Shown here one piece after another: positions 43,141-51,708 of a stretch of 64,000 nt of DNA. A program made the position numbers and the translations under genes. Each line of letters opens with the position of its first letter. The stretch's first letter is position 1. The stretch comes from Bacteroidales bacterium (GTDB lineage Bacteria > Bacteroidota > Bacteroidia > Bacteroidales > UBA932). The notes beneath the pieces are model-generated. The model was given only the letters and a program-made list of their open reading frames with translations. It was not told the DNA's origin and searched no databases. The stretch covers positions 26,034 through 90,033 of the forward strand of contig JAFTDJ010000021.1 of the NCBI GenBank assembly GCA_017454265.1, in the 5' to 3' direction.

Positions 43141-46066
43141 CACAAACCGCAGCCTTCCCCGTTTTGCCGTCTATGCAGATGCCAAGCGGCGCGGGGAAGC
43201 GCACATGGCGCAGGAATTCAGTTTCAAATACTGCAGGCTGTGCATCCAGCACGGCGAAATCCAGTTTCTCGGAAGGGCGTGCAAACTGGTTCACGTTGAT
43301 ATAGCCGACATTGAACGAAGTCAGGTTCTGGAAGAAATGGGTTCCCTGGCTCGGGTCTATCTGATAGTCTTTGAGGGAGCACTCCACAATGGCCTTGGCT
43401 TCAGAAATGTCGCCCCATCCTACAGGCACGCCAAGACTCGGTTGGCTGGTACCCCAGCGGCCGAAGCCGATGAGGATATAGCCTTGTTTCCCTGCCTGCA
43501 TCCGTGTATTCACTTCGGCAACCTGCGCGGCAATATCGCGAGTACGTAGCACGTCCCATGCGTCTTGCTTCAGATACACTACGTCGCTGACTCCCTCTAC
43601 CCATCCGATACCCAGGGCGCATTCCGAGAGCAGGAAAGCAGCATCCGTGTCTATTTTGCTCCAATCAACTTCGGCATATCTGGAGTCTGCGGATATGGGC
43701 CGCACCTGAAGCACATTGAAAACGGCGGCCCCGTCTTTATCGAAGTCGGCGGCGAATTCCAGTTCCACTTCGCATTTCATCTCTTCCCTGGAAATCTCGA
43801 GCAGGGTACGCACAATCTCGGCCAGCGGGAAAGTGTTGTACTTGAGCATCGATGCGAATGTTACGTATTTAGGGCCCTCAGGTATAGCGGAATCAACTAT
43901 ACGCATATTTCCAAGATCCCATGTGGAGGCAACCCTCTTGAGCGAAGGAAAAGCTTCACACTCCGAAATGCCCAGACGCTCCAGGTTCACCGAATCATTT
44001 ACGGATGCCGTAAACTTCTCCGGTCGCAGATTCATTGCATACATCACTCTCTGCGTGTCCTTCACGGTAAGTTCGGGCGTAGAGGTCTGGAGTACGTGCC
44101 TGGGATACTTGGGCGAGAAGCGCAACACCTGTTCCCCGTCCACAACGGCCTTTCCCAAGCCGTAAGCAAGCTTGGCTATGCCGTCTTCCGGCTTTTCGTG
44201 TCCGACGGGATAGAAATTGATGGAACGCGCCACTCCGGAAAGCGTGGGAAAGAAATACTCTCCCTGCCTGCTGCCGCAGATTTCTTCTATCACTATAGCC
44301 ATCCTTTCTTCGGAAATAACATTGCCGGAAGAAACGATATAACTCTTCGCCGAACCGAAAAACACACTTGCATACACGCTGGTGATGGCCTTGGAAAGCA
44401 TTCGAAGCTGCTGGTCCTCGTTCTGGGCATAGGGCAGCATATAAGTGGAATATACTCCGGCAAACGGCTGGTGGTAGGAATCCTCAAGCTTGGACGACGA
44501 ACGGATTGCTAGAGGCCTGCGCACGACCTTGATGAAGGCTCGAAGGGCGGCCAGAAGGTCCTGGGGCAAAGGCGACGAAACGAACTCCGACAGCAGCTCG
44601 GAATCGCTCAGATCTGAATTGATTACATACTTGAGCCCGTTGTCCTTGATAAAGCGCTCAAAGTAGTCTGTCGTGATGACAAGTGTACGGGGAACCAGCA
44701 CCCTTACATCTTCCCACTTGTCGTACAGGTTGTACTTATGCAACAACTGGTTGAGAAAAGCGAGGCCGCGGGCTTTGCCGCCAAGGGATCCGTTGCCGAA
44801 CCGCGAGAACCAGATAGCATCATTGTAAGCCCCGGGGTTGAATGCCGCGACAACGCCCTGCGCCTGAGAGATGCGGTAATCATGTATAGCCCGGAGGTCT
44901 GCACGGCGGTGGGATTCTATGTCTTCATAGTCTTCGGAACGTATCGGGCTGAGTCTGCGTCCCAGTCCGAAGAGACCGCGCGCAAAGAGCCACTTGGACA
45001 AGTAGTTGTTGTCTGTAAGCCTTCTGAAAGCAGTCGGAGGAATATCCCTGAGCACGGTCTCGAATTCATACAGGTCGTGGGCTCGGGCAATTTCCACCCG
45101 TGTATCAGGGTCTATTACAACGAAGTCGCCGAATCCGAACTCCCTCTCCATATACTCCTCGAGTTCCTGCGTGAGGGTCTTGGACTGCTTGAGCAGGAAT
45201 CCCGCCTTCATCCGGGCTGCAACGGAGCGCATACTCTCCTGGGAAGACTGCATGAGGAAAGGCATCCTCGGATTCTCCTTGCGCACCAGGCGACAGAAGT
45301 CTATTCCGGCATCAATCTTTTCAGTCGATGGATTGTCTCCCTTATGGAGCACGAAACCGATATCCGAGATTATGCCCAGCAAGTTCTTTCCATATTTGTG
45401 GTAATAAGCCACGGCGTCTTCGTAATTCGTAGCCATCAGCACCTTGGGGCGGGAACGTTTCCGAAGTATCTGCTGCTGCTCGTTGAGAGCGTCCTTGACT
45501 GCCTCCTTGTTCTGCCGCAGCACTATGTTGTAAAGCGCCGGCAGGTATGTGGAATAATACTTAATGGAATCTTCTACAAGCAGTATGGCCTGAACCCCCT
45601 GCTCCAGGATGTCCGCATCGGCGTTCATCCTGTCCTCCATCAATTTGATAATGGCGATGATAAGGTCTGTGGAGTAATTCCAGCAGAACACATAATCTAT
45701 GTCCTCTCCTCCGAACTCTTCTATCTTGCGATAAACTTCCTTCGAGAACGACGACAGCAGCACAATGGGCATTGAAGGACTGTACTGCTTGGCCTGCCTG
45801 GCGAAATCGAACACGCTGACGGCTCCTACGTAATACATAGTGATGACAAGGTCGAAGCGCTCGCCTGCGGCCAGCAGCTCAAGGGCTTCCGCAGTACCCG
45901 GCGTTCTCTTGATCTCAGGAGGATTGCTGAGGTTAAGCTCTGCATATTCCTGGGCAATCTGATTGTCAAGACGCCCGTCCTCCTCCAGGGAGAAGCTGTC
46001 GTAGCTATTGGAAATCAACAAGATACGACGAACCCTCCCGGCCATCAACGTGTTATTCGTATTCAT
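43133..46066 (-). CDS. PEP synthase-like protein with two receiver-like domains
   Basis: 977 aa. The N-terminal third has two receiver-type folds: one at about 14-140 (RILLISNSYDSF, DLVITMYYV) and one at about 160-330 (AILLVEDSIKYYS, LLGIISDIGFVLHKGD), the second with a plausible acceptor Asp. From about 425 comes a PPDK/PEP-synthase ATP-binding domain (GSLGGKARGLAFLNQLL, AIRSSSKLEDSYHQPFAGVYS, VLQVRPIS). The phosphohistidine and PEP-binding barrel domains are absent, so it cannot be a full PEP synthase. Similar proteins are often annotated as PEP synthase in Bacteroidota. It is the last gene of the glnN-ddh-gdhA operon (4-bp gap). Function unknown. Confidence 0.75.
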   Translation of the reverse strand: MNTNNTLMAGRVRRILLISNSYDSFSLEEDGRLDNQIAQEYAELNLSNPPEIKRTPGTAEALELLAAGERFDLVITMYYVGAVSVFDFARQAKQYSPSMPIVLLSSFSKEVYRKIEEFGGEDIDYVFCWNYSTDLIIAIIKLMEDRMNADADILEQGVQAILLVEDSIKYYSTYLPALYNIVLRQNKEAVKDALNEQQQILRKRSRPKVLMATNYEDAVAYYHKYGKNLLGIISDIGFVLHKGDNPSTEKIDAGIDFCRLVRKENPRMPFLMQSSQESMRSVAARMKAGFLLKQSKTLTQELEEYMEREFGFGDFVVIDPDTRVEIARAHDLYEFETVLRDIPPTAFRRLTDNNYLSKWLFARGLFGLGRRLSPIRSEDYEDIESHRRADLRAIHDYRISQAQGVVAAFNPGAYNDAIWFSRFGNGSLGGKARGLAFLNQLLHKYNLYDKWEDVRVLVPRTLVITTDYFERFIKDNGLKYVINSDLSDSELLSEFVSSPLPQDLLAALRAFIKVVRRPLAIRSSSKLEDSYHQPFAGVYSTYMLPYAQNEDQQLRMLSKAITSVYASVFFGSAKSYIVSSGNVISEERMAIVIEEICGSRQGEYFFPTLSGVARSINFYPVGHEKPEDGIAKLAYGLGKAVVDGEQVLRFSPKYPRHVLQTSTPELTVKDTQRVMYAMNLRPEKFTASVNDSVNLERLGISECEAFPSLKRVASTWDLGNMRIVDSAIPEGPKYVTFASMLKYNTFPLAEIVRTLLEISREEMKCEVELEFAADFDKDGAAVFNVLQVRPISADSRYAEVDWSKIDTDAAFLLSECALGIGWVEGVSDVVYLKQDAWDVLRTRDIAAQVAEVNTRMQAGKQGYILIGFGRWGTSQPSLGVPVGWGDISEAKAIVECSLKDYQIDPSQGTHFFQNLTSFNVGYINVNQFARPSEKLDFAVLDAQPAVFETEFLRHVRFPAPLGICIDGKTGKAAVCAK

Positions 46067-46070
46067 ATGG

Positions 46071-47429
46071 CTAAACCAGTCCCTGGTCCATCATCGCACC
46101 GGCCACTTTGAGGAAACCGGCGGTGTTGGCGCCTTTTACATAATTTACGTAGCCATCTTCCTCCGTACCGTACCTTGTACAGGCATCGTGGATGTCTGAC
46201 ATTATCCTGCGCAGATGAGCGTCCACTTCCTCAGGGGTCCATTTCTGCCGTATGGAATTCTGGGTCATCTCCAAACCGGAGACCGCTACGCCGCCGGCAT
46301 TGGAAGCCTTGCCGGGCGAATACAGCAGCTTCGCCTCCTGGATGATGGCGATAGCATCAGGAGTGGTGGGCATATTGGCACCCTCGGTTATGCATATGCA
46401 ACCGTTTGCTACAAGTTGCCTTGCGCCTTCTGCGTCAAGTTCGTTCTGGGTGGCGCAAGGAAGCGCTATATCGCATTTTACGCTCCAGGGCTTGGCTCCG
46501 TCTCCGAAATATTTTGCGGAAGGATACTTCTGCACGTATTCCTTGATACGCCCGCGAATTACGTTCTTCAGCTGCTGCACGTAGGCAAATTTTTCTTCGT
46601 CCAGCCCGTCAGGGTCCCAGATATAGCCGTCGGAATCGGAAAGGGTAACCACTTTGGCGCCCAGCCGCATAGCCTTGGCAGCGGCATATTGAGCAACGTT
46701 TCCGGCGCCGGATACAACCACCGTCTTGCCCTCGAAACTCTCGCCGCGGGTGGCAAGCATCTGCGAAGCAAAGTAGCACACGCCGTAACCGGTAGCCTCC
46801 GGGCGCAGGGAACTGCCGCCCCATGCAAAGCCTTTACCGGTCAGAGTTCCGGAAAACTCATCGCGGAGTCGCTTGTACTGACCGAAGAGAAAACCTATCT
46901 CGCGGCCGCCCACGCCTATATCGCCGGCGGGAACGTCTGTATCCTGACCTATGTGGCGCTGCAGTTCCGTCATGAAACTCTGGCAGAAACGCATCACTTC
47001 CGCGTCGGATTTCCCGCGCGGGTTGAAGTCGGAGCCGCCTTTTGCGCCTCCCATGGGAAGAGTTGTAAGCGCATTCTTGAAAGTCTGCTCAAAAGCCAGA
47101 AATTTCATGATGCTGAGATTGACGCTCGCGTGAAAGCGGATGCCCCCCTTGTAAGGACCTATGGCGCTGTTCATCTGCACGCGGAAACCCCGGTTCACGT
47201 GAATCTCTCCTGCATCATCCATCCAGGGTACGCGGAAAATAATCACCCGTTCAGGCTCAACCATTCGTTCCATGATCTTGTTTTCAAGAAGATACGGGTA
47301 CTCCTCAAGACACGGGGCTACACTGGCAAGCACTTCCCTTACCGCCTGATGAAACTCAGACTCACCTGGATTGCGGGCCTCAAGTTCGGCCATGAAATTC
47401 TTGATGTATCTATCTGTAAACACACTCAT
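46071..47429 (-). CDS. gdhA: GdhA, NADP-type glutamate dehydrogenase
   Basis: GdhA reductively aminates 2-oxoglutarate with free ammonium, the low-affinity assimilation route. It is 452 aa, a hexameric-type length. Motifs are QMNSAIGPYKGGIRFH, the catalytic Lys in PMGGAKGGSDFNPRGKS, DIGVGGREIGF and the nucleotide-binding VVSGAGNVAQYAA. Its start overlaps the ddh stop by 4 bp (ATGA) and it is followed by the PEP-synthase-like gene. Confidence 0.97.
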   Translation of the reverse strand: MSVFTDRYIKNFMAELEARNPGESEFHQAVREVLASVAPCLEEYPYLLENKIMERMVEPERVIIFRVPWMDDAGEIHVNRGFRVQMNSAIGPYKGGIRFHASVNLSIMKFLAFEQTFKNALTTLPMGGAKGGSDFNPRGKSDAEVMRFCQSFMTELQRHIGQDTDVPAGDIGVGGREIGFLFGQYKRLRDEFSGTLTGKGFAWGGSSLRPEATGYGVCYFASQMLATRGESFEGKTVVVSGAGNVAQYAAAKAMRLGAKVVTLSDSDGYIWDPDGLDEEKFAYVQQLKNVIRGRIKEYVQKYPSAKYFGDGAKPWSVKCDIALPCATQNELDAEGARQLVANGCICITEGANMPTTPDAIAIIQEAKLLYSPGKASNAGGVAVSGLEMTQNSIRQKWTPEEVDAHLRRIMSDIHDACTRYGTEEDGYVNYVKGANTAGFLKVAGAMMDQGLV

Positions 47430-48325
47430 ACCAATTGACTTATTAAAGTTTCACGATTCCCTTCCAAATAGTCTATCACGGGGATTTCTATCATAGTATA
47501 GCATCCCGGACGCTGGCGCACCGCAGCCCTTGCCGCCATTACGAGCACCTGTCCGGTAAGCGCGGGGTTGTTGATCTTCATATTGAACTCCAGCAGCTGG
47601 TTGTGAGTGGCGCCGGACACTCCCTTGCGGACCAGATTCACTCCGTGTCCCATATCATTCAGGGCGTCAACGCTGTCCACGGCAGACACGTGGGTATCGT
47701 CGTGTGCAAAATAGGGATCCGCCTTGATGGCGGCGCTGACCTTGGAGAGCTCGGCTCCGGGTTCGAGTTCCACATATACCATCCTGCGATGCAGACCGGT
47801 ACCGATGGGGATGGTGACGCTGAGTGCATCTTTCACGCCTTCTACAGATTTGGCGGCAACAGAATGGCCCATGGAGCGGCCGGGGCCGAAATTGGTATAG
47901 CTTATGCCCTTGGGGGCCAGTCCCTGCATAAGGGCCCGCACCACCGAATCACTGCCGGGATCCCATCCGGCGGAGATGACGCTCACCGCACCGTTTTCCC
48001 TGGCAAGCGGATCCAGTTGAGAGCGCAGGGCGCAGATATCCGTATGAATGTCGAAGCTGTCCACCGTGCTGATGCCGAGACGCAGATACTTCTGAGCTGT
48101 CTCCCCTACTTTTCGGGACGGAACGGCAAGGATGGCAACGTCAACCTTGCCCAGTTCACGGATGTCGGACACCACCTTGCAGGAAGCCAGCTCCGGTATG
48201 CCTTCGGCGGAACCGCTCCTGCGTATGACGCCCACACATTCCATATCAGCGGCAGCACGGACAGCCTCGAGAGAGAAGCGGCCTATGTTGCCGTAACCAA
48301 CAATTGCAACCTTTGTTTTTTCCAT
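47426..48325 (-). CDS. ddh: Ddh, meso-diaminopimelate D-dehydrogenase
   Basis: Ddh forms meso-diaminopimelate from tetrahydrodipicolinate, NADPH and free NH3 in one step, bypassing the succinyl/acetyl routes for lysine and peptidoglycan. It is 299 aa, with KVAIVGYGNIGRFSLEAV, VDSFDIHTD, SAGWDPGSDSVVRALMQ and FGPGRSMGHSVAAKSV, all typical of the family. It sits between glnN (10-bp gap) and gdhA (4-bp overlap), so three ammonia-consuming enzymes are co-expressed. Confidence 0.95.
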   Translation of the reverse strand: MEKTKVAIVGYGNIGRFSLEAVRAAADMECVGVIRRSGSAEGIPELASCKVVSDIRELGKVDVAILAVPSRKVGETAQKYLRLGISTVDSFDIHTDICALRSQLDPLARENGAVSVISAGWDPGSDSVVRALMQGLAPKGISYTNFGPGRSMGHSVAAKSVEGVKDALSVTIPIGTGLHRRMVYVELEPGAELSKVSAAIKADPYFAHDDTHVSAVDSVDALNDMGHGVNLVRKGVSGATHNQLLEFNMKINNPALTGQVLVMAARAAVRQRPGCYTMIEIPVIDYLEGNRETLISQLV

Positions 48326-48335
48326 AACACTACAA

Positions 48336-50516
48336 CTAACTTATAAACAATAATTCACGATACTTGGGAAGAGGCCATATACGGTTGTCGACGAGTTCCT
48401 CGAGCCTGTCGAGGGGCTTGCGGAGTTCCCTCAAACTTGCGGCGATGGATGAATACACCATAGCCCGCCTGTAGGAGTCCGTTGCAGACCTGGCCTCGTT
48501 GCGGGCCGTCTGCATAGCGTCAACTTTCAGGCGTATATCTTCTACCAGGGCGGATATTTCTTCTACCAGAATGCGCTCAGAAGTACAGCCTTCCAGATTT
48601 CCGAATACGTCCAGATTGTATTTCATTCCCTTGAGCAGTCGGGATTTATACTCGAGAGCGGCCGGGATAATATGGTTGATGGCCATACGCGCCATGACCA
48701 GCGACTCGATTTTAATTTTGTTCGAATAGGTGTCCCACTTAACTTCGTTCCTGGCCTGAAGCTCGCGGGCTGAGAAAACGCCGGTGCGGCTGAACATCTC
48801 TACCGATTGCTCCGAAGCGTAGGATGCGATGAGCTCCGGGACGCAAGTCCGGGTATCCAAGCCCCTGCGGGTTGCCTCGCGGACCCATTCTTCGGTGTAT
48901 CCGTTGCCGTCGAAACACACCACGTCTATTACAGACGCAATGAGAGGCTTCAGGGAATCCATAACGGCCACATCGAACTCCTTTCCTGCGGACAGTTCGG
49001 CGTCAAGGGCTTTTTTATACTCACGCAGCTGATCGGCCACCGCGGCGTTCAGCACGGTGAGGGCTCCTGCACAGTTGGCGGAGGACCCCACTGCACGGAA
49101 CTCGAAACGGTTTCCGGTAAATGCGAACGGGGATGTGCGGTTGCGGTCCGTGTTGTCCAGAAGGATCTCCGGAATCTCGACCAGTCCGACGCCCTTGCCC
49201 TTCTTCCCGGCTATCTCGACAGGTGTTCCGGAAGGAAGTTCGAGAAGTTTGCGCAGCACTTCCGTCATAGTGCGCCCCATAAAAGCAGAAACGATTGCGG
49301 GAGGAGCTTCGTTTCCGCCCAGACGATGCTCGTTGCCCGCACTGACGATGCTGGCCTTGAGCAGGGCGTTGTGCTTCTGTACGGCCACAAGGGAGTTCAC
49401 GAGGAAAATCATAAACTGCAGGTTGCCGCGGGCGTCTTTTCCCGGCCCCAGCAGTCCGACTCCGGTATCCGTACCAAGCGACCAGTTGTTGTGTTTTCCC
49501 GAACCGTTTATGCCTTCGAAGGGCTTTTCGTGCAGCAGTACCACGAAAGAGTGCTTCCTGGCGATGGTCTCCATCAGGTTCATGAGTATTTGGTTCTGGT
49601 CGTTGGCAAGATTGGCTTCCCCGTAAATGGGTGCCAGTTCGAACTGATTTGGCGCGGCTTCATTATGACGCGTTTTCACAGGTATGCCCAGCCGGAACGC
49701 CGCTATTTCCAAATCGCGCATAAATGCCGCGACACGCGAAGGGATAGCGCCGAAGTAGTGGTCGTCCAGCTGCTGGTTCTTCGAGGACATATGCCCCATA
49801 AGCGTACGTCCCGTAATCATCAGGTCGGTACGGGATGCATAGAGCGCCTCGTCCACGAGGAAATACTCCTGCTCCCAGCCAAGGTAGGAGTACACTTTTG
49901 TTACGTTGGGGTCGAAGAGCTTGCATATAGGCAGCGCCGCCTCGCAGACAGCCTTCAGCGCACGCTTCAACGGCGTCTTGTAATCCAGGGCCTCGCCGGT
50001 GTATGACACGAAAATAGTGGGGATGCAGAGCGTGTCTTCCTGAATAAAAACAGGAGATGTGGGATCCCATGCGGTATATCCCCGGGCCTCAAAAGTAGCG
50101 CGTATGCCGCCGCTGGGGAAAGACGAAGCATCCGGTTCCTGCTGCACCAGCGAGCTGCCGTCGAAGCGCTCTATCACTCCGCCTTTACCGTTGTAGTCTA
50201 TCAGGGTCTCGTGCTTTTCTGCGGTACCGTCTGTAAGCGGCTGGAACCAGTGCGTGACGTGGGTAACCTTATGTTCCAGCGCCCACTCTTTCATTCCTCC
50301 GGCAACCTCGTCTGCAGTCTTGCGGTCCAGGGGTTTGCCGTTGTCTATGCAGTCGAGCAAGCGGCTGAATGTCTTGGGATCGAGATACTGCCTCATCTTG
50401 GCGCGGTCGAACACCAGTTCGCCGAATATCTCCGACACCTTTTTGTCCAAGGCCTCGGACTGCAGAGCCTTTTTCTCAAAGGAACTCCGCACAAGGTCGA
50501 TTCTGTTAACGCTCAT
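48336..50516 (-). CDS. glnN: GlnN, type III glutamine synthetase
   Basis: This enzyme makes glutamine from glutamate, ammonia and ATP. The 726-aa length and the motifs SYLGWEQEYFLVDE, KTRHNEAAPNQFELAPI, GINGSGKHNNWSLGTD and NRFEFRAVGSSANCA identify the GSIII family common in Bacteroidota. First gene of the nitrogen operon. The upstream gap to tsaD is 40 bp and contains a small hairpin; no clear TAnnTTTG box was found in it, so the promoter is uncertain. Confidence 0.97.
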   Translation of the reverse strand: MSVNRIDLVRSSFEKKALQSEALDKKVSEIFGELVFDRAKMRQYLDPKTFSRLLDCIDNGKPLDRKTADEVAGGMKEWALEHKVTHVTHWFQPLTDGTAEKHETLIDYNGKGGVIERFDGSSLVQQEPDASSFPSGGIRATFEARGYTAWDPTSPVFIQEDTLCIPTIFVSYTGEALDYKTPLKRALKAVCEAALPICKLFDPNVTKVYSYLGWEQEYFLVDEALYASRTDLMITGRTLMGHMSSKNQQLDDHYFGAIPSRVAAFMRDLEIAAFRLGIPVKTRHNEAAPNQFELAPIYGEANLANDQNQILMNLMETIARKHSFVVLLHEKPFEGINGSGKHNNWSLGTDTGVGLLGPGKDARGNLQFMIFLVNSLVAVQKHNALLKASIVSAGNEHRLGGNEAPPAIVSAFMGRTMTEVLRKLLELPSGTPVEIAGKKGKGVGLVEIPEILLDNTDRNRTSPFAFTGNRFEFRAVGSSANCAGALTVLNAAVADQLREYKKALDAELSAGKEFDVAVMDSLKPLIASVIDVVCFDGNGYTEEWVREATRRGLDTRTCVPELIASYASEQSVEMFSRTGVFSARELQARNEVKWDTYSNKIKIESLVMARMAINHIIPAALEYKSRLLKGMKYNLDVFGNLEGCTSERILVEEISALVEDIRLKVDAMQTARNEARSATDSYRRAMVYSSIAASLRELRKPLDRLEELVDNRIWPLPKYRELLFIS

Positions 50517-50534
50517 AGATTTTTATACAAAAAC

Positions 50535-50550
50535 CTTGCAATTTAGCAAG
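50535..50550 (-). terminator. Small hairpin between tsaD and glnN
   Basis: On the minus strand CTTGC-N6-GCAAG is followed by GTTTTTG. It could end tsaD transcripts or be part of the glnN leader. The stem is only 5 bp, so it is weak. Confidence 0.35.
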
Positions 50551-50556
50551 AATTTT

Positions 50557-51579
50557 TCAAAAATCTGCAAGTCTTGAGACAGGAGCTACATCAAGAGGAG
50601 TACGTTCACCGGCAAGATAATGGTAATAGCCTGCTATAGCAATCATTGCAGCATTATCCGTGGTGAATTTAAATTCCGGGAGGAAGGTTCGCCAGCCGCG
50701 TTTGTTCCCCTCGGCCACAAGCCTTTCACGAAGGCCGCTGTTTGCGCTGACCCCGCCGCCTATAGTTATATCCTTGATACCGGTCTGCTTTGCGGCTTTT
50801 ATGAGCTTGTCCATCAGTATGTCTATCAAGGTCTTCTGGAAAGATGCGCAGATATCTTCCTTGTTGTTTTCCATAAACTGCGGGTCTCGGGCCATCTCGT
50901 CACGCACAAAATACAGCAGCGATGTCTTTATTCCGCTGAAAGAGTAATCGAGTCCGGATATATGGGGCTTTGCGAATTTAAAACGCCCGGGGTCACCAAG
51001 TTTTGCAAGGCGGTCTATGACAGGCCCACCGGGATACCCCAGGCCCATCATTTTGGAGCACTTGTCGAAAGCCTCCCCCACGGCGTCGTCTATAGTCTGC
51101 CCGAGAATAGTATAGGAAAGAGGAGCGTCCACTTTCACAATCTGGGAGTTGCCGCCGCTCACCAAAAGGCAAAGGAAAGGGAATCCCGGTTCGTTCACAG
51201 GCTTGCCTTCCTGCCTTATGAAATCGGCCATGAGATGTCCCTGCAGATGGTTGACCATAACCACCGGAATATCCAGCGAAAGGCCGAGCGCCTTGGCGAA
51301 GGATGTACCAACCAGAAGAGAGCCCAGCAGGCCCGGGCCGCGTGTGAAGGCTATTGCGGTCAGGTCGGACGGCTTGACGCAGGCCCTGGAGAGCGCCTCG
51401 CTTACCACGGGAACGATGTTCAGTTCATGAGCGCGGGATGCAAGCTCGGGGACCACGCCTCCATAGGCCCTGTGAACTTCCTGTGAAGCTATTACGTTGG
51501 ACAGCAGCCAGCCGTCGCGGATGACGGCGGCAGAAGTGTCGTCGCAGGAAGATTCTATGCCCAAAATAATATCTGCCAT
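50557..51579 (-). CDS. tsaD: TsaD, tRNA t6A threonylcarbamoyltransferase subunit
   Basis: TsaD transfers the threonylcarbamoyl group to A37 of ANN-decoding tRNAs with TsaB/TsaE. It is 340 aa, with ILGIESSCDDTSAAV, the metal-site His pair in VNHLQGHLMAD, LLVSGGNSQIV, YPGGPVIDRLA and TIGGGVSANSGLR. It diverges from tamB over a short overlapping promoter region. MtaB, encoded at 56474, acts on the t6A product in a subset of tRNAs. Confidence 0.97.
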   Translation of the reverse strand: MADIILGIESSCDDTSAAVIRDGWLLSNVIASQEVHRAYGGVVPELASRAHELNIVPVVSEALSRACVKPSDLTAIAFTRGPGLLGSLLVGTSFAKALGLSLDIPVVMVNHLQGHLMADFIRQEGKPVNEPGFPFLCLLVSGGNSQIVKVDAPLSYTILGQTIDDAVGEAFDKCSKMMGLGYPGGPVIDRLAKLGDPGRFKFAKPHISGLDYSFSGIKTSLLYFVRDEMARDPQFMENNKEDICASFQKTLIDILMDKLIKAAKQTGIKDITIGGGVSANSGLRERLVAEGNKRGWRTFLPEFKFTTDNAAMIAIAGYYHYLAGERTPLDVAPVSRLADF

Positions 51580-51601
51580 ATAAAAAGTCTTGTGGAGCCT
51601 G

Positions 51602-51629
51602 CAAATTTAACAATTATTTTATAAATTTG
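51602..51629. promoter_or_regulatory. Divergent -7 boxes for tsaD and tamB
   Basis: TAAATTTG reads on the minus strand at 51609-51602 (tsaD, +1 about 51595, 16-nt leader). It also reads on the plus strand at 51622-51629 (tamB, +1 about 51636). Both match TAnnTTTG. The boxes are only 12 bp apart, so the two promoters should compete for polymerase. -33 elements are weak. Confidence 0.5.
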
Positions 51630-51708
51630 TAGGATTTAAACCATCGACGTCATAGAAAAGGCCAGATACATAGCCGCACGTGCAGCGGGATTCCTGATAA
51701 CTTTATTT

